From Oscillospiraceae bacterium (GTDB lineage: Bacteria > Bacillota > Clostridia > Oscillospirales > Ruminococcaceae), in NCBI GenBank assembly GCA_900752625.1, contig CAADWC010000018.1, positions 1 through 9,454 of the forward strand: 9,454 nucleotides of DNA, given 5' to 3'. The notes below the pieces were generated by a model. It searched no databases, was not told the origin of the DNA, and worked only from the letters and a program-made list of their open reading frames with translations. This document shows positions 1-8,292 of this stretch, in pieces (position 1 is the first letter of the stretch; each line of letters begins with the position of its first letter). A program made the position numbers and the translations under genes.

Positions 1-1316
1 CTTTTATACCAATAACCTGAATCTTTTACAACCCTATTCTGAGTTGCATAATCTACATAAACAATACCAAACCTTTCTCTGTATCCGCACGCCCACTCGA
101 AATTATCCATCAGCGACCACTGAAAATAGCCTCTTATATCAACTCCGCTTTCCGCTGATTTTTTCAGCTCAAGCAGATACCGGTTCAGATAATCCGTTCT
201 GTTAGGATCGTGAACCTTTCCGTCCAGGGAAACGCAGTCGTGAGCTGACATTCCGTTTTCGGTAATATAGAGCGGCAGCTTGTACCTGTCGTAATAAAAT
301 CTTGTCCCCCAGTAAATAGATTCGGGAATTATATCCCAGCCGATAGCAGTACGAGGATGCCCCGGCCGGCAGGAAACCTTTTGAGCACAGCCGTCTTTGT
401 CGGCTTTTACAAACGAACCAGTGTAAATATTCAGCCCGATATAATCAATAGGAGCGGATATAAGCTTCATATCCTCATCCGTCACATCCGGAAAAACGTC
501 CGCATAATCGTTCAGTATCTTCTCGGGATATTTGCCGAACACGATAGGATCATGCCAGAACGATTGGGAAAAGAGGAAATTCCCCTTTCCACAGCTGAAA
601 TATGCGTCCCTCGCAGCTTCTATGTCGCTATCCGCCATCGGAACAAGCGGGCTGGTAGCGGATGTGAAGCCGATTTTAACGTCGGAAACGGTTTTCCGTA
701 ATGCTCTGACCGCCTTACCGTGTGACTTAAGCACGTTAGGGCATATGCGGAGCAGGTCCTTGTCAGCCAGCCTGTATCCCGGAGCGTGGCTTCCCTCAAA
801 ATATCCGCATCCCGTAAAAACCTGCGGCTCATTAAAGGTTATAAAGTTCTTTACTCTGTCTCCGAAGTTTTCTGCAGCTATTGTTGTATAAAGCTCAAAG
901 CAGTCGGAAATATCATCGTTCAGCCAACCGCCTTTAAGATGAAGGGCATAGGGCAGATCCCAGTGATACAAGGTAATATACGGCTCGATGCCGTATGCTA
1001 AAAGCTCGTTGATAAGCGCATTGTAAAAATCTATACCCTTTTGATTTACCATGCCTGTACCTTCGGGAAGTATTCTGCTCCATGCAATAGAAAAGCGATA
1101 GGCTTTAATTCCAAGCTCGGACATCAGCTTTATGTCTTCTTTATATCGGTGATAGTGGTCGCAGGCAATATCACCCGTGCTTTTGTCTGAAATTTTACCC
1201 TCGGTATGCGTAAATTCGTCCCAGATGCTTCTGCCCTTGCCATCCTTGTCATACGCACCTTCGATCTGATAGGAAGCGGTAGCTGCTCCCCATACAAAGT
1301 CGTTTCTGAAACTCAT
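1..1316 (-). CDS. GH1 beta-glucosidase, C-terminus cut by window edge
   Basis: Hydrolyses terminal beta-glucosyl (possibly 6-phospho-beta-glucosyl) bonds of short oligosaccharides. No signal peptide is present, so it should act in the cytoplasm. I translated the minus strand by hand from the ATG at 1314-1316 and found one unbroken frame to the window edge, about 438 residues. GH1 enzymes are usually 440-470 residues, so only the last few are missing. Family marks in order: N-terminal FVWGAATASYQIEG (residues 7-20), YRFSIAWSRI (73-82), FNEP with acid/base Glu163, ITENG with nucleophile Glu353, and FQWSLMDNFEW near the end. An AAGGAA ribosome binding site at 1327-1333 lies 10 bases before the ATG. 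It follows araD after 221 bases and may have its own promoter, although I could not assign a convincing one. The family call is secure; whether the substrate is phosphorylated is not decided. Confidence 0.93.
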   Translation of the reverse strand, partial: MSFRNDFVWGAATASYQIEGAYDKDGKGRSIWDEFTHTEGKISDKSTGDIACDHYHRYKEDIKLMSELGIKAYRFSIAWSRILPEGTGMVNQKGIDFYNALINELLAYGIEPYITLYHWDLPYALHLKGGWLNDDISDCFELYTTIAAENFGDRVKNFITFNEPQVFTGCGYFEGSHAPGYRLADKDLLRICPNVLKSHGKAVRALRKTVSDVKIGFTSATSPLVPMADSDIEAARDAYFSCGKGNFLFSQSFWHDPIVFGKYPEKILNDYADVFPDVTDEDMKLISAPIDYIGLNIYTGSFVKADKDGCAQKVSCRPGHPRTAIGWDIIPESIYWGTRFYYDRYKLPLYITENGMSAHDCVSLDGKVHDPNRTDYLNRYLLELKKSAESGVDIRGYFQWSLMDNFEWACGYRERFGIVYVDYATQNRVVKDSGYWYK

Positions 1317-1345
1317 AAGCTAAACATTCCTTTCATTAATCAGGA

Positions 1346-1376
1346 CAATACCTCTCAATAGTTGTGTGCGGTATTG
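1346..1376. repeat. Inverted repeat in the GH1 gene leader
   Basis: CAATACC (1346-1352) and GGTATTG (1370-1376) form a perfect 7-base inverted repeat with a 17-base spacer, 30-60 bases before the GH1 start codon. Arm centres are 24 bases apart, a little over two helical turns. It could be an operator or a weak RNA hairpin in the leader. No regulator is identified for it. Confidence 0.4.
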
Positions 1377-1427
1377 CTTTAGTACTTACCCGCCGATTGG
1401 ATTATGAATTTTCTGCTTGCAGATTTC

Positions 1428-1469
1428 GGCGCAGACGCCTTAAAAGATCTTTATATCAACGGCTGCGCC
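1428..1469. repeat. GC-rich inverted repeat between araD and the GH1 gene
   Basis: GGCGCAG (1428-1434) and CTGCGCC (1463-1469) are perfect 7-base inverted arms around a 28-base AT-rich spacer. The spacer contains the 10-base palindrome AAAGATCTTT. A smaller palindrome, TCTGC-TT-GCAGA, lies next to it at 1412-1423. Together with the repeat at 1346-1376, it makes this 221-base gap unusually rich in dyads. The function is unknown; an operator for the GH1 gene is the simplest reading. Confidence 0.4.
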
Positions 1470-1472
1470 AGC

Positions 1473-1504
1473 AAAAACTTTTAACTGCTGAATGGGAAGC
1501 AGTT
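1473..1504 (-). terminator. Possible weak terminator after araD
   Basis: In the leftward transcript, AACTGCT (1504-1498) pairs with AGCAGTT (1489-1483) around an 8-base loop. AAAAG and then five U (1477-1473) follow. The stem is short and the U-run starts 5 bases after it, so termination would be partial. Some read-through from araBAD into the GH1 gene is plausible. Confidence 0.4.
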
Positions 1505-1537
1505 TCAGTGAAAACCTGCAGTATAATCCGCTGCTCC

Positions 1538-2230
1538 CTAACCTTGTCCATAATAAGCGTTTTCGCCATGCTTACGCAGGTAATGTCTGTCCAGAAGCGC
1601 CTGCTGCATACGTTCTGCCTTGGGATTAATTTCAATAGCATGGTAATTCATAAACGCAATTTCCTCAAGAACAACCGCATTGTGAACAGCCTCCGCCGCG
1701 TTTTTTCCCCACGCAAACGGTCCGTGATTTTTTACAAGCACCGCAGGAACCGTCATAGGATCTATTCCCCTGAATGCCTCGACTATAACAGTTCCCGTCT
1801 CTTTCTCATATTCCCCGCCGATTTCTTCGGAAGTCATATCTCTTGTGCAGGGGATCTCACCATAGAAATAATCTCCCTGAGTAGTGCCCATAGGTATTAT
1901 TCCTACACCTGCCTGTGCAAAAGAAGTTGCCCAGCGGCTGTGGGTGTGTACTATTCCGCCGATGTTCTTAAAGGCTCTGTACAACTCCAGATGAGTGGGA
2001 GTATCGCTTGAGGGCCTGTATTTTCCCTCGGCCACCTTCCCTGTTGAAAGCTCTACTGCCACCATATCCTCCGCGGTCATTGCATCATATTCAACGCCGG
2101 AAGGTTTGATTATCATTATTCCGCTTTCTCTGTCCACCGCCGAAACGTTGCCCCATGTGAACGTTACCAGATTATATTTAGGAAGCATAAGATTTGCTTC
2201 AAAGACTTCCTGTTTTAATTGTTCAAGCAT
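1538..2230 (-). CDS. araD: L-ribulose-5-phosphate 4-epimerase
   Basis: Converts L-ribulose 5-phosphate to D-xylulose 5-phosphate, the last step of L-arabinose catabolism feeding the pentose phosphate pathway. It belongs to the class II aldolase/AraD zinc family and is cytoplasmic. The protein has 230 residues, against 231 in E. coli AraD. Visible marks: WGNVSAVD (26-33), PSSDTPTH (73-80), zinc ligands His95 and His97 in VHTHS, His169 in KNHGPFAWG, Asp120 in TQGD, and the C-terminal HYLRKHG...YYGQ segment carrying the catalytic-region Tyr. I chose the ATG at 2228-2230 because GGAGGG (2241-2246) precedes it by 10 bases and the protein then matches family length. A longer frame reaching 2266 would only add residues read from the araB end. 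It starts 1 base after the araB stop, so translational coupling is likely. Confidence 0.96.
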   Translation of the reverse strand: MLEQLKQEVFEANLMLPKYNLVTFTWGNVSAVDRESGIMIIKPSGVEYDAMTAEDMVAVELSTGKVAEGKYRPSSDTPTHLELYRAFKNIGGIVHTHSRWATSFAQAGVGIIPMGTTQGDYFYGEIPCTRDMTSEEIGGEYEKETGTVIVEAFRGIDPMTVPAVLVKNHGPFAWGKNAAEAVHNAVVLEEIAFMNYHAIEINPKAERMQQALLDRHYLRKHGENAYYGQG

Positions 2231-2231
2231 T

Positions 2232-3797
2232 TTAACGTATCCCTCCAAGCATTTTTTCAGCGGCAAGAGCCGCGGCGTACCTCTCCATATATTTGCTGAA
2301 ACCGTCTTTACCTGTGCTTTCAGGATTGACGGTATACTTTTTCATTCCGGCAAAAACTTCCGAATCAAGCCAGTCTGTAAGGCTCTTTCCATTTTTGCGA
2401 ACCATATAAGCCGCAAGCAGCGCCATTCCCCAGGCTCCGCCCTCACCCGCCGTTTCCATAACAGAAACGGGCGTGTTCAAAGCGTCTGCAAGAATCTGCT
2501 GTGCCGTGCCTCTTACCTTGAAAAGTCCGCCGTGACCTGTAAACTGCACCGCAGTGACCTGTTCCTTTTCAAAGAGAATATCCATGCCAATTTTCAGAGA
2601 GGCGAACGCTGAATAAATCTGCGCTCTGAAAAAGTTGGCAAGATTCATTTTTCCGTCGGGCATTCTGAAATACATCGGTCTGCCGTCTTCCACGCCGATT
2701 ACAGGCTCACCTGAAAGGAAGTTGAACGCAGTAACCCCGCCGCAGTCGGCATCTCCCAGCATTGCGTTTTTGTAAAGTGTTTCATATAAAGCGGATTTGT
2801 CAATCTTATTGCCGGTAATTTGCCCGAACTCGCTGAATATTTCTACCCATTCATCCAGCTCGCAACAGCAGTTGTTGCAGTGCACCATTGCCACAGGCGA
2901 ACCGTCGGGAGTTGCTACCATATCGATTTCAGGATATACTCCCCTGGGATTTTTTTCGAGGACCAGCATAGAAAAAATCGAAGTTCCCGCAGAAACATTA
3001 CCCGTTTTTTCTTTGACAGCATTTGCGGCAGTCATACCTGTTCCTGCATCGCCCTCTGGAGGACAAAGAGGCACTCCCGCCTTAAATACTCCGCTTGGAT
3101 CAAGAAATCTTGCCCCCTCTGCCGTAAGAACCGCTCCTTTATCTCCGGCAAGCTTTACAGGCGGAAGAATATCTTCAAGTTTGCTTTTAAAACCGTGTTC
3201 AGACAGAAGCTTTTCTGTAAGCTTAATAAAGCGTTTATTGTAGCCTTTTCCCTCAACAGGGAAAATTCCCGAAGCCTCGCCTATTCCCACTGCCCTTTCG
3301 CCGGTAAGCAGATAATTAATGTAGCCTGCAAGTGTGGTGATATGAGCAATTTCCGATACATGAGGCTCGTTATTCAGCAGCGCCTGATAAAGGTGAGCAA
3401 TGCTCCAGCGCTGCGGAATATTAAAATCAAGCAGCTCGGTCAGCCTCTCAGCCGCCTGCTTGGTTGTGGTATTTCTCCATGTTCTGAAAGGCACAAGAAG
3501 ACTATCATCCTTATCAAAAGCCATATAGCCGTGCATCATTGCGGAAATTCCCATTGCACCCACGGTTGTCAGCGGAACACCGTATTTTGACATAACGTCC
3601 TGTGCAAGAGAAGCAAAGCAGCTTCTTATTCCATTATGAATATCCTCCAGCGAATATGTCCAATATCCGTTTTCCAGCCGGTTTTCCCACTGATGGCTGC
3701 CGCTGGCGACAGGTGTATAATTTTCGTCGATAAGCGAAGCTTTTATTCTTGTTGAACCAAGCTCTATGCCCAGATAGGTCTTATCAAGTGAAAGCAT
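2232..3797 (-). CDS. araB: FGGY-family L-ribulokinase (non-E. coli type)
   Basis: Phosphorylates L-ribulose with ATP, linking the isomerase and epimerase encoded on either side. The 521-residue protein is an FGGY sugar kinase: the N-terminal nucleotide-fold motif [13 protein letters not shown] (8-20), MMHGYMAFD and [11 protein letters not shown] (88-110), PPEGDAGTG (247-254, Asp250 the likely catalytic base), GNVSAGTS (267-273), [12 protein letters not shown] (419-430) and AGEGGAWG (450-457). It resembles, from memory, the roughly 530-residue kinases in arabinose operons of Bacteroides and Clostridia rather than the roughly 566-residue E. coli AraB. The ribulokinase call therefore leans on position between araA and araD. 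Residues 307-312 (CNNCCC) hold four cysteines in six positions, which is unusual. The start is supported by AGGAGGT lying inside the end of araA, 6 bases before the ATG. It begins 4 bases after the araA stop. Confidence 0.88.
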   Translation of the reverse strand: MLSLDKTYLGIELGSTRIKASLIDENYTPVASGSHQWENRLENGYWTYSLEDIHNGIRSCFASLAQDVMSKYGVPLTTVGAMGISAMMHGYMAFDKDDSLLVPFRTWRNTTTKQAAERLTELLDFNIPQRWSIAHLYQALLNNEPHVSEIAHITTLAGYINYLLTGERAVGIGEASGIFPVEGKGYNKRFIKLTEKLLSEHGFKSKLEDILPPVKLAGDKGAVLTAEGARFLDPSGVFKAGVPLCPPEGDAGTGMTAANAVKEKTGNVSAGTSIFSMLVLEKNPRGVYPEIDMVATPDGSPVAMVHCNNCCCELDEWVEIFSEFGQITGNKIDKSALYETLYKNAMLGDADCGGVTAFNFLSGEPVIGVEDGRPMYFRMPDGKMNLANFFRAQIYSAFASLKIGMDILFEKEQVTAVQFTGHGGLFKVRGTAQQILADALNTPVSVMETAGEGGAWGMALLAAYMVRKNGKSLTDWLDSEVFAGMKKYTVNPESTGKDGFSKYMERYAAALAAEKMLGGIR

Positions 3798-3801
3798 ATC
3801 G

Positions 3802-5268
3802 TTACCTCCTGAGCTTCGCTAGCGTATCCAGCATATCAAGCTGCTGTTCAAAAGCGTTAATCTCTGTTTTTCCGTCGATAACAACAAGCTCCGTATTAGT
3901 CATTTTAGCAAAAAGTCTTATGTCTTCGACAGTCAAAGCCGTTGAAACAACAGCGTGATGCGCGCCTCCCGCATAGATCCATGCTGCAGTGCCTGTAGCG
4001 AAATCTGGCTTCAGCTTCCACATAACTCTTGCAACAGGCAGCTCAGGCATAGGCTGCGGCTGCTTAACAAGAGTTATTTCTGCGCACACCAGTCTGAAAC
4101 GATCGCCCATATCGATCATGGAAACCGCAATTCCCTCACCAGTTATACCGTTGAAAACAAGTCTTGCAGGGTCGGATTTTCCGCCGATTCCAAGAGGATG
4201 AACCTCAATTTTAGGCTTATCGGCAGCAAAAACAGGCGAAACCTCAAGCATATGCGAAGCAAGCTCTATTTCCCCGTTCTCCGGCAAATCATAAGTATAA
4301 TCCTCCAGGAATCCTGTTGCGCCGTTTCTTCCCTCAGCCATTTTACAGAGAACCACGGTGAGAGCCGCAGTTTTGTAGTCGCCTTCGGGGGCGAATCCGG
4401 TTCCCTTAGCCATAATGTTCTGAACGGCAAGTCCCGGCAGCTGATTCAAGCCGTGCAGGTCCTGAAAGGTATCGGTAAATGCGCTGACGTTTTCACGCTC
4501 AATAAATTTTTCGATTGCAACTTCATATTTTGCCTGCTCTCTGACAGCGGCAACGTTGTCCGTATTGATGGCGTATTTCTCGGAATACTCTGCCATTTTA
4601 CCGTCAATCTCGTCATCTGTCAAACCGCTGATAATATCGCACAGATCGCCGATGCCGTAATAATTAATGTTCCAGCCGTATTTTATCTCACTTTCAACAC
4701 GGTCTCCGTCCGTTACAGCAACATCGCGCATATTGTTTCCGAACATTGCCACCCTCATGCCCCTGCCGAAATCGACGGCTACTGCCGCCTTTGCAAAACG
4801 GCGTATCTTTTCAATCACGTCATCGTGCTTGTAATAACCCGAAACAACTTCCCTTTTTATTCCGAGACGAGTGCAGATAAAACCGAACTCGCGATCACCA
4901 TGAGCAGATTGATTAAGATTCATGAAATCCATATCAATGCTGTCGTAAGGAAGTCTTTTGTTGTATTGTGTGTGCAGATGAAGCATAGGCTTGCTCAGCG
5001 TCTTCAACGCTCCGATCCACATTTTAGCAGGGGAAAAAGTGTGCATCCACATAATAACTCCCACGCAATCCGAATCAGCAGAGGCCTCTGTGCATACGCC
5101 AAGCGCCTCTGCGCTGTTTCTCACGACCGGCTGAAATACAACCTCTGCAATTGAGCAGAGCTTTTCATTGAGATAAGCCGCCATTTCCTTTGAGTTCTCT
5201 GCCGCCCGGGCTAAAGTTTCCTCGCCGTACAGATCCTGACTCCCTGTAATAAAATAAAGCTTTTTCAT
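3802..5268 (-). CDS. araA: L-arabinose isomerase
   Basis: Interconverts L-arabinose and L-ribulose, the first catabolic step. It is a cytoplasmic, metal-dependent (usually Mn) oligomer. The protein has 488 residues against about 500 in E. coli. Visible motifs: FITGSQDLYGEETL at the N-terminus (6-19), MHTFSPAKMWIGAL (75-88), the active-site Glu295 in GFAPEGDYKTAAL, Glu322 in GFLEDYTY, His339 in ASHMLEV and the His437-His438 pair in GGAHHAV. These correspond to E. coli Glu306, Glu333, His350 and His450. The ATG at 5266-5268 is preceded by GGAGG. It is first in the araA-araB-araD operon, downstream of a strong promoter at 5317-5346. Nothing looks truncated or mutated. Confidence 0.97.
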   Translation of the reverse strand: MKKLYFITGSQDLYGEETLARAAENSKEMAAYLNEKLCSIAEVVFQPVVRNSAEALGVCTEASADSDCVGVIMWMHTFSPAKMWIGALKTLSKPMLHLHTQYNKRLPYDSIDMDFMNLNQSAHGDREFGFICTRLGIKREVVSGYYKHDDVIEKIRRFAKAAVAVDFGRGMRVAMFGNNMRDVAVTDGDRVESEIKYGWNINYYGIGDLCDIISGLTDDEIDGKMAEYSEKYAINTDNVAAVREQAKYEVAIEKFIERENVSAFTDTFQDLHGLNQLPGLAVQNIMAKGTGFAPEGDYKTAALTVVLCKMAEGRNGATGFLEDYTYDLPENGEIELASHMLEVSPVFAADKPKIEVHPLGIGGKSDPARLVFNGITGEGIAVSMIDMGDRFRLVCAEITLVKQPQPMPELPVARVMWKLKPDFATGTAAWIYAGGAHHAVVSTALTVEDIRLFAKMTNTELVVIDGKTEINAFEQQLDMLDTLAKLRR

Positions 5269-5293
5269 TACCGTTTTCCTCCGTTTTTTAAAT

Positions 5294-5311
5294 TAACACG
5301 TATATCCGTTA
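5294..5311. promoter_or_regulatory. Imperfect palindrome at the araA transcription start
   Basis: On the plus strand, 5294-5311 reads TAAC-ACG-TATA-TCC-GTTA: TAAC and GTTA arms around a central TATA. With the -10 at 5317-5322, transcription should begin near 5310, so this site covers about +1 to +17. That is a classic repressor operator position. Only the outer four and central four bases are symmetric, so chance is possible. Confidence 0.3.
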
Positions 5312-5316
5312 TCGCT

Positions 5317-5346
5317 ATTATAACATATACCTCCCGGATTTTTCAA
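5317..5346 (-). promoter_or_regulatory. araABD promoter, extended -10 type
   Basis: On the minus strand, TTGAAA (5346-5341) and TATAAT (5322-5317) are separated by 18 bases. TGT immediately before the -10 makes TGTTATAAT, an extended -10. Predicted transcription starts near 5310 and leaves a leader of about 40 bases to the araA ATG. This is the best sigma-A-type promoter in the window. Confidence 0.8.
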
Positions 5347-5349
5347 GGC

Positions 5350-5389
5350 AAAACCGTACAAAAACCATATGCCGGCTTTGTGCGGTTTT
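5350..5389 (-). terminator. Hairpin terminator after the GH5 lipoprotein gene, possibly bidirectional
   Basis: Arms at 5350-5362 (AAAACCGTACAAA) and 5377-5389 (TTTGTGCGGTTTT) pair at 12 of 13 positions around a 14-base loop. It lies between the end of the GH5 lipoprotein gene and the araA -35, where it would insulate the two units. The odd position is a C-A mismatch in the leftward RNA but a U-G pair in the rightward RNA. The rightward RNA also has the better trailing U-run (TTTTTCTT), so the hairpin may serve both directions. Confidence 0.6.
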
Positions 5390-5474
5390 TCTTAATCATC
5401 AAAGATTGATGGCGGCGTAGTGTCCGGCTTTCTGAGACCACGCTGCAATGAATTTTCTTATACTTAATGGTCCT

Positions 5475-6758
5475 TTATTCGGCTGTGTCAGCAGAATCGG
5501 CAGTCTCAGCCGCATCAGTAGAATCTTCGTCGTAAACAGCCATTATCGCGTCAGGAACTTCATCTGTAAACCAAGTCAAGTCATCACGGTTAAATATACC
5601 GAACAACTCACCGTTAGATATGTATTCATTGTTATCCCACCATACGCAGGGAATACCATAGGATTTTGCTATCGTAAGATAATCGGTAACCCACTTTACA
5701 ACTTCTTTCTCATTGATAAGTTCGCCTGTTTCTTCCTGCTGTTCGTCATCATAGAATTTGCTGACTGCGCCATATTCGGTTATAATTACCGGTACGCCCT
5801 TGTCAAGAAAAGCTGTTTTCAGACCACTGAACATATTTTCAATTTCATATGTGTGAGTGCCATCCCAATTATAAAGCTCCCATGACTCATTGGAGTGATA
5901 TGTAAATGCATATGGCGTATAAGCATGTATAGAAAATGCTACATGATCATCGTCCGGAATAGCAACATCGTTAATTGCCTGGCTGACAGCCTGCGTCGCA
6001 AAGGTTGTAACCAGAAGCAGTCGGGTTTCATTGTTTCCACCTGTTGAGCGTACAACGTCTATAAAGGATTGGTTGAGTCTATCAATACAACGTCTTCCCT
6101 CTTCCGTTCCACCGTTCCACTCGTTTGCTCCGCCCTCGATTCGAGGTTCGTTAAGACCGTCAAATATCAGCTTGTCGCCGTAGTCCTTAAAACGTTCGGC
6201 AATCTGACGCCAGAGAGCCTGATGCTGTTCATCAACAGCGTCGATGTGCTCATAGTCTGGTATACGCCATGGTTCCTCATGATGCGCAGTTATAATTACA
6301 TACACATCATTGTCAATAGCATAATTAACTACTTCCTGAACTCTGTCCATCCACTCTACATCAACAGTGTATTCGGGAGCTTCGCCCATATGCTCGTTCC
6401 AGGTTACAGGAATTCTAATAACGTCAAAACCTTTTGCTACTACCGCATCGATCATTTCCTTTGTAGTTTTTGGGTTATTCCAAGCGGTTTCCGCCTCAAG
6501 ACCAGCCGCCTCTGAGTCAAGAGAATTTCCCAGATTCCATCCTGTCTTCATCTCTGCTACAAGCTCGGCGGGGGTAATGTCTCTTACCTCGCCCGGTCGG
6601 TTCAGATCAATGTTTTCTGCATTCTCTCCTCCCGAAGTTTCCGCCGGACCTGTACCAGTCTCCGCATCCGATGAAACATCATTTCCGGCACAGCCTGCAA
6701 AGCTTCCCAGCGCCAATGTCAAGGCAGTCATAATAAGAATTATTTTTGCTTTTTTCAT
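5475..6758 (-). CDS. GH5 endo-beta-glucanase lipoprotein (subfamily 4-like)
   Basis: A 427-residue endo-acting glycosidase predicted to sit on the outer face of the membrane. Residues 1-23 are a lipoprotein signal: MKKAK, a hydrophobic core, then FAGC with lipidated Cys23. A Ser/Gly/Glu-rich linker runs to about residue 56. The catalytic barrel (about 60-407) has GWNLGNSLD (73-81), ITAHHEE (156-162), acid/base Glu204 in DGLNEPRIEGG, IHAYTPYAF (277-285), nucleophile Glu328 in ITEYGAV and CVWWDN (371-376). The NEPR and WWDN segments resemble GH5 subfamily 4, which includes endoglucanases and xyloglucanases. No carbohydrate-binding or dockerin domain is visible. The tail from residue 410 is acidic and Asp/Ala/Thr-rich. 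I chose the ATG at 6756-6758: GAGGTG (6770-6765) lies 6 bases before it, and an upstream in-frame GTG at 6765-6767 falls inside that site. It follows the GH51 gene by 10 bases. Confidence 0.9.
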   Translation of the reverse strand: MKKAKIILIMTALTLALGSFAGCAGNDVSSDAETGTGPAETSGGENAENIDLNRPGEVRDITPAELVAEMKTGWNLGNSLDSEAAGLEAETAWNNPKTTKEMIDAVVAKGFDVIRIPVTWNEHMGEAPEYTVDVEWMDRVQEVVNYAIDNDVYVIITAHHEEPWRIPDYEHIDAVDEQHQALWRQIAERFKDYGDKLIFDGLNEPRIEGGANEWNGGTEEGRRCIDRLNQSFIDVVRSTGGNNETRLLLVTTFATQAVSQAINDVAIPDDDHVAFSIHAYTPYAFTYHSNESWELYNWDGTHTYEIENMFSGLKTAFLDKGVPVIITEYGAVSKFYDDEQQEETGELINEKEVVKWVTDYLTIAKSYGIPCVWWDNNEYISNGELFGIFNRDDLTWFTDEVPDAIMAVYDEDSTDAAETADSADTAE

Positions 6759-6768
6759 AATGCTCACC

Positions 6769-8262
<1,494 letters not shown>

Positions 8263-8267
8263 TTATC

Positions 8268-8273
8268 ATTATA
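8268..8273 (-). promoter_or_regulatory. -10 element of the abfA promoter
   Basis: TATAAT on the minus strand, 20 bases before the abfA start codon. The matching -35 position (about 8291-8296) reads GCACTG or a close variant and has no TTG, so this promoter looks weak alone. That fits an activator-dependent promoter, with the operator-like arm beginning at 8293 overlapping the -35 position. Confidence 0.55.
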
Positions 8274-8292
8274 CTATACAGTTTACATCACA

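Noticed and set aside
357..1001. Overlapping plus- and minus-strand open frames in the first kilobase
   Set aside because: All lie within the GH1 gene, which reads unbroken on the minus strand with both catalytic Glu in place.
1364..2011. Plus-strand frame of 215 codons across the end of araD
   Set aside because: Antisense to araD, atypical composition, no start signals.
2231..2266. Longer N-terminus for araD
   Set aside because: These codons overlap the araB end; the ATG at 2228-2230 has a GGAGGG site and gives the 230-residue family length.
2797..3590. Long plus-strand frames opposite araB
   Set aside because: They mirror the codon bias of araB and have no family features.
3955..5154. 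Open frame of 399 codons on the plus strand opposite araA
   Set aside because: It is antisense to a fully convincing araA, its product is rich in Ser, Cys, His and Arg with no recognisable domain, and no ribosome binding site or promoter was seen.
5350..5389. AraR-type operator upstream of araA
   Set aside because: The arms contain TTTGTACGG-like half-sites, but they face outward; the known Bacillus AraR operator has TTTGTAC facing inward. The T-rich tail fits a terminator better.
6759..6767. GTG start for the GH5 lipoprotein
   Set aside because: The GTG is part of the GAGGTG ribosome binding site for the ATG at 6756-6758, and MKKAK is a normal signal peptide start.
8276..8289. Catabolite repression (cre) site near the abfA promoter
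   Set aside because: TGTAAACTGTATAG on the minus strand misses the cre consensus at three fixed positions, including the central CG.
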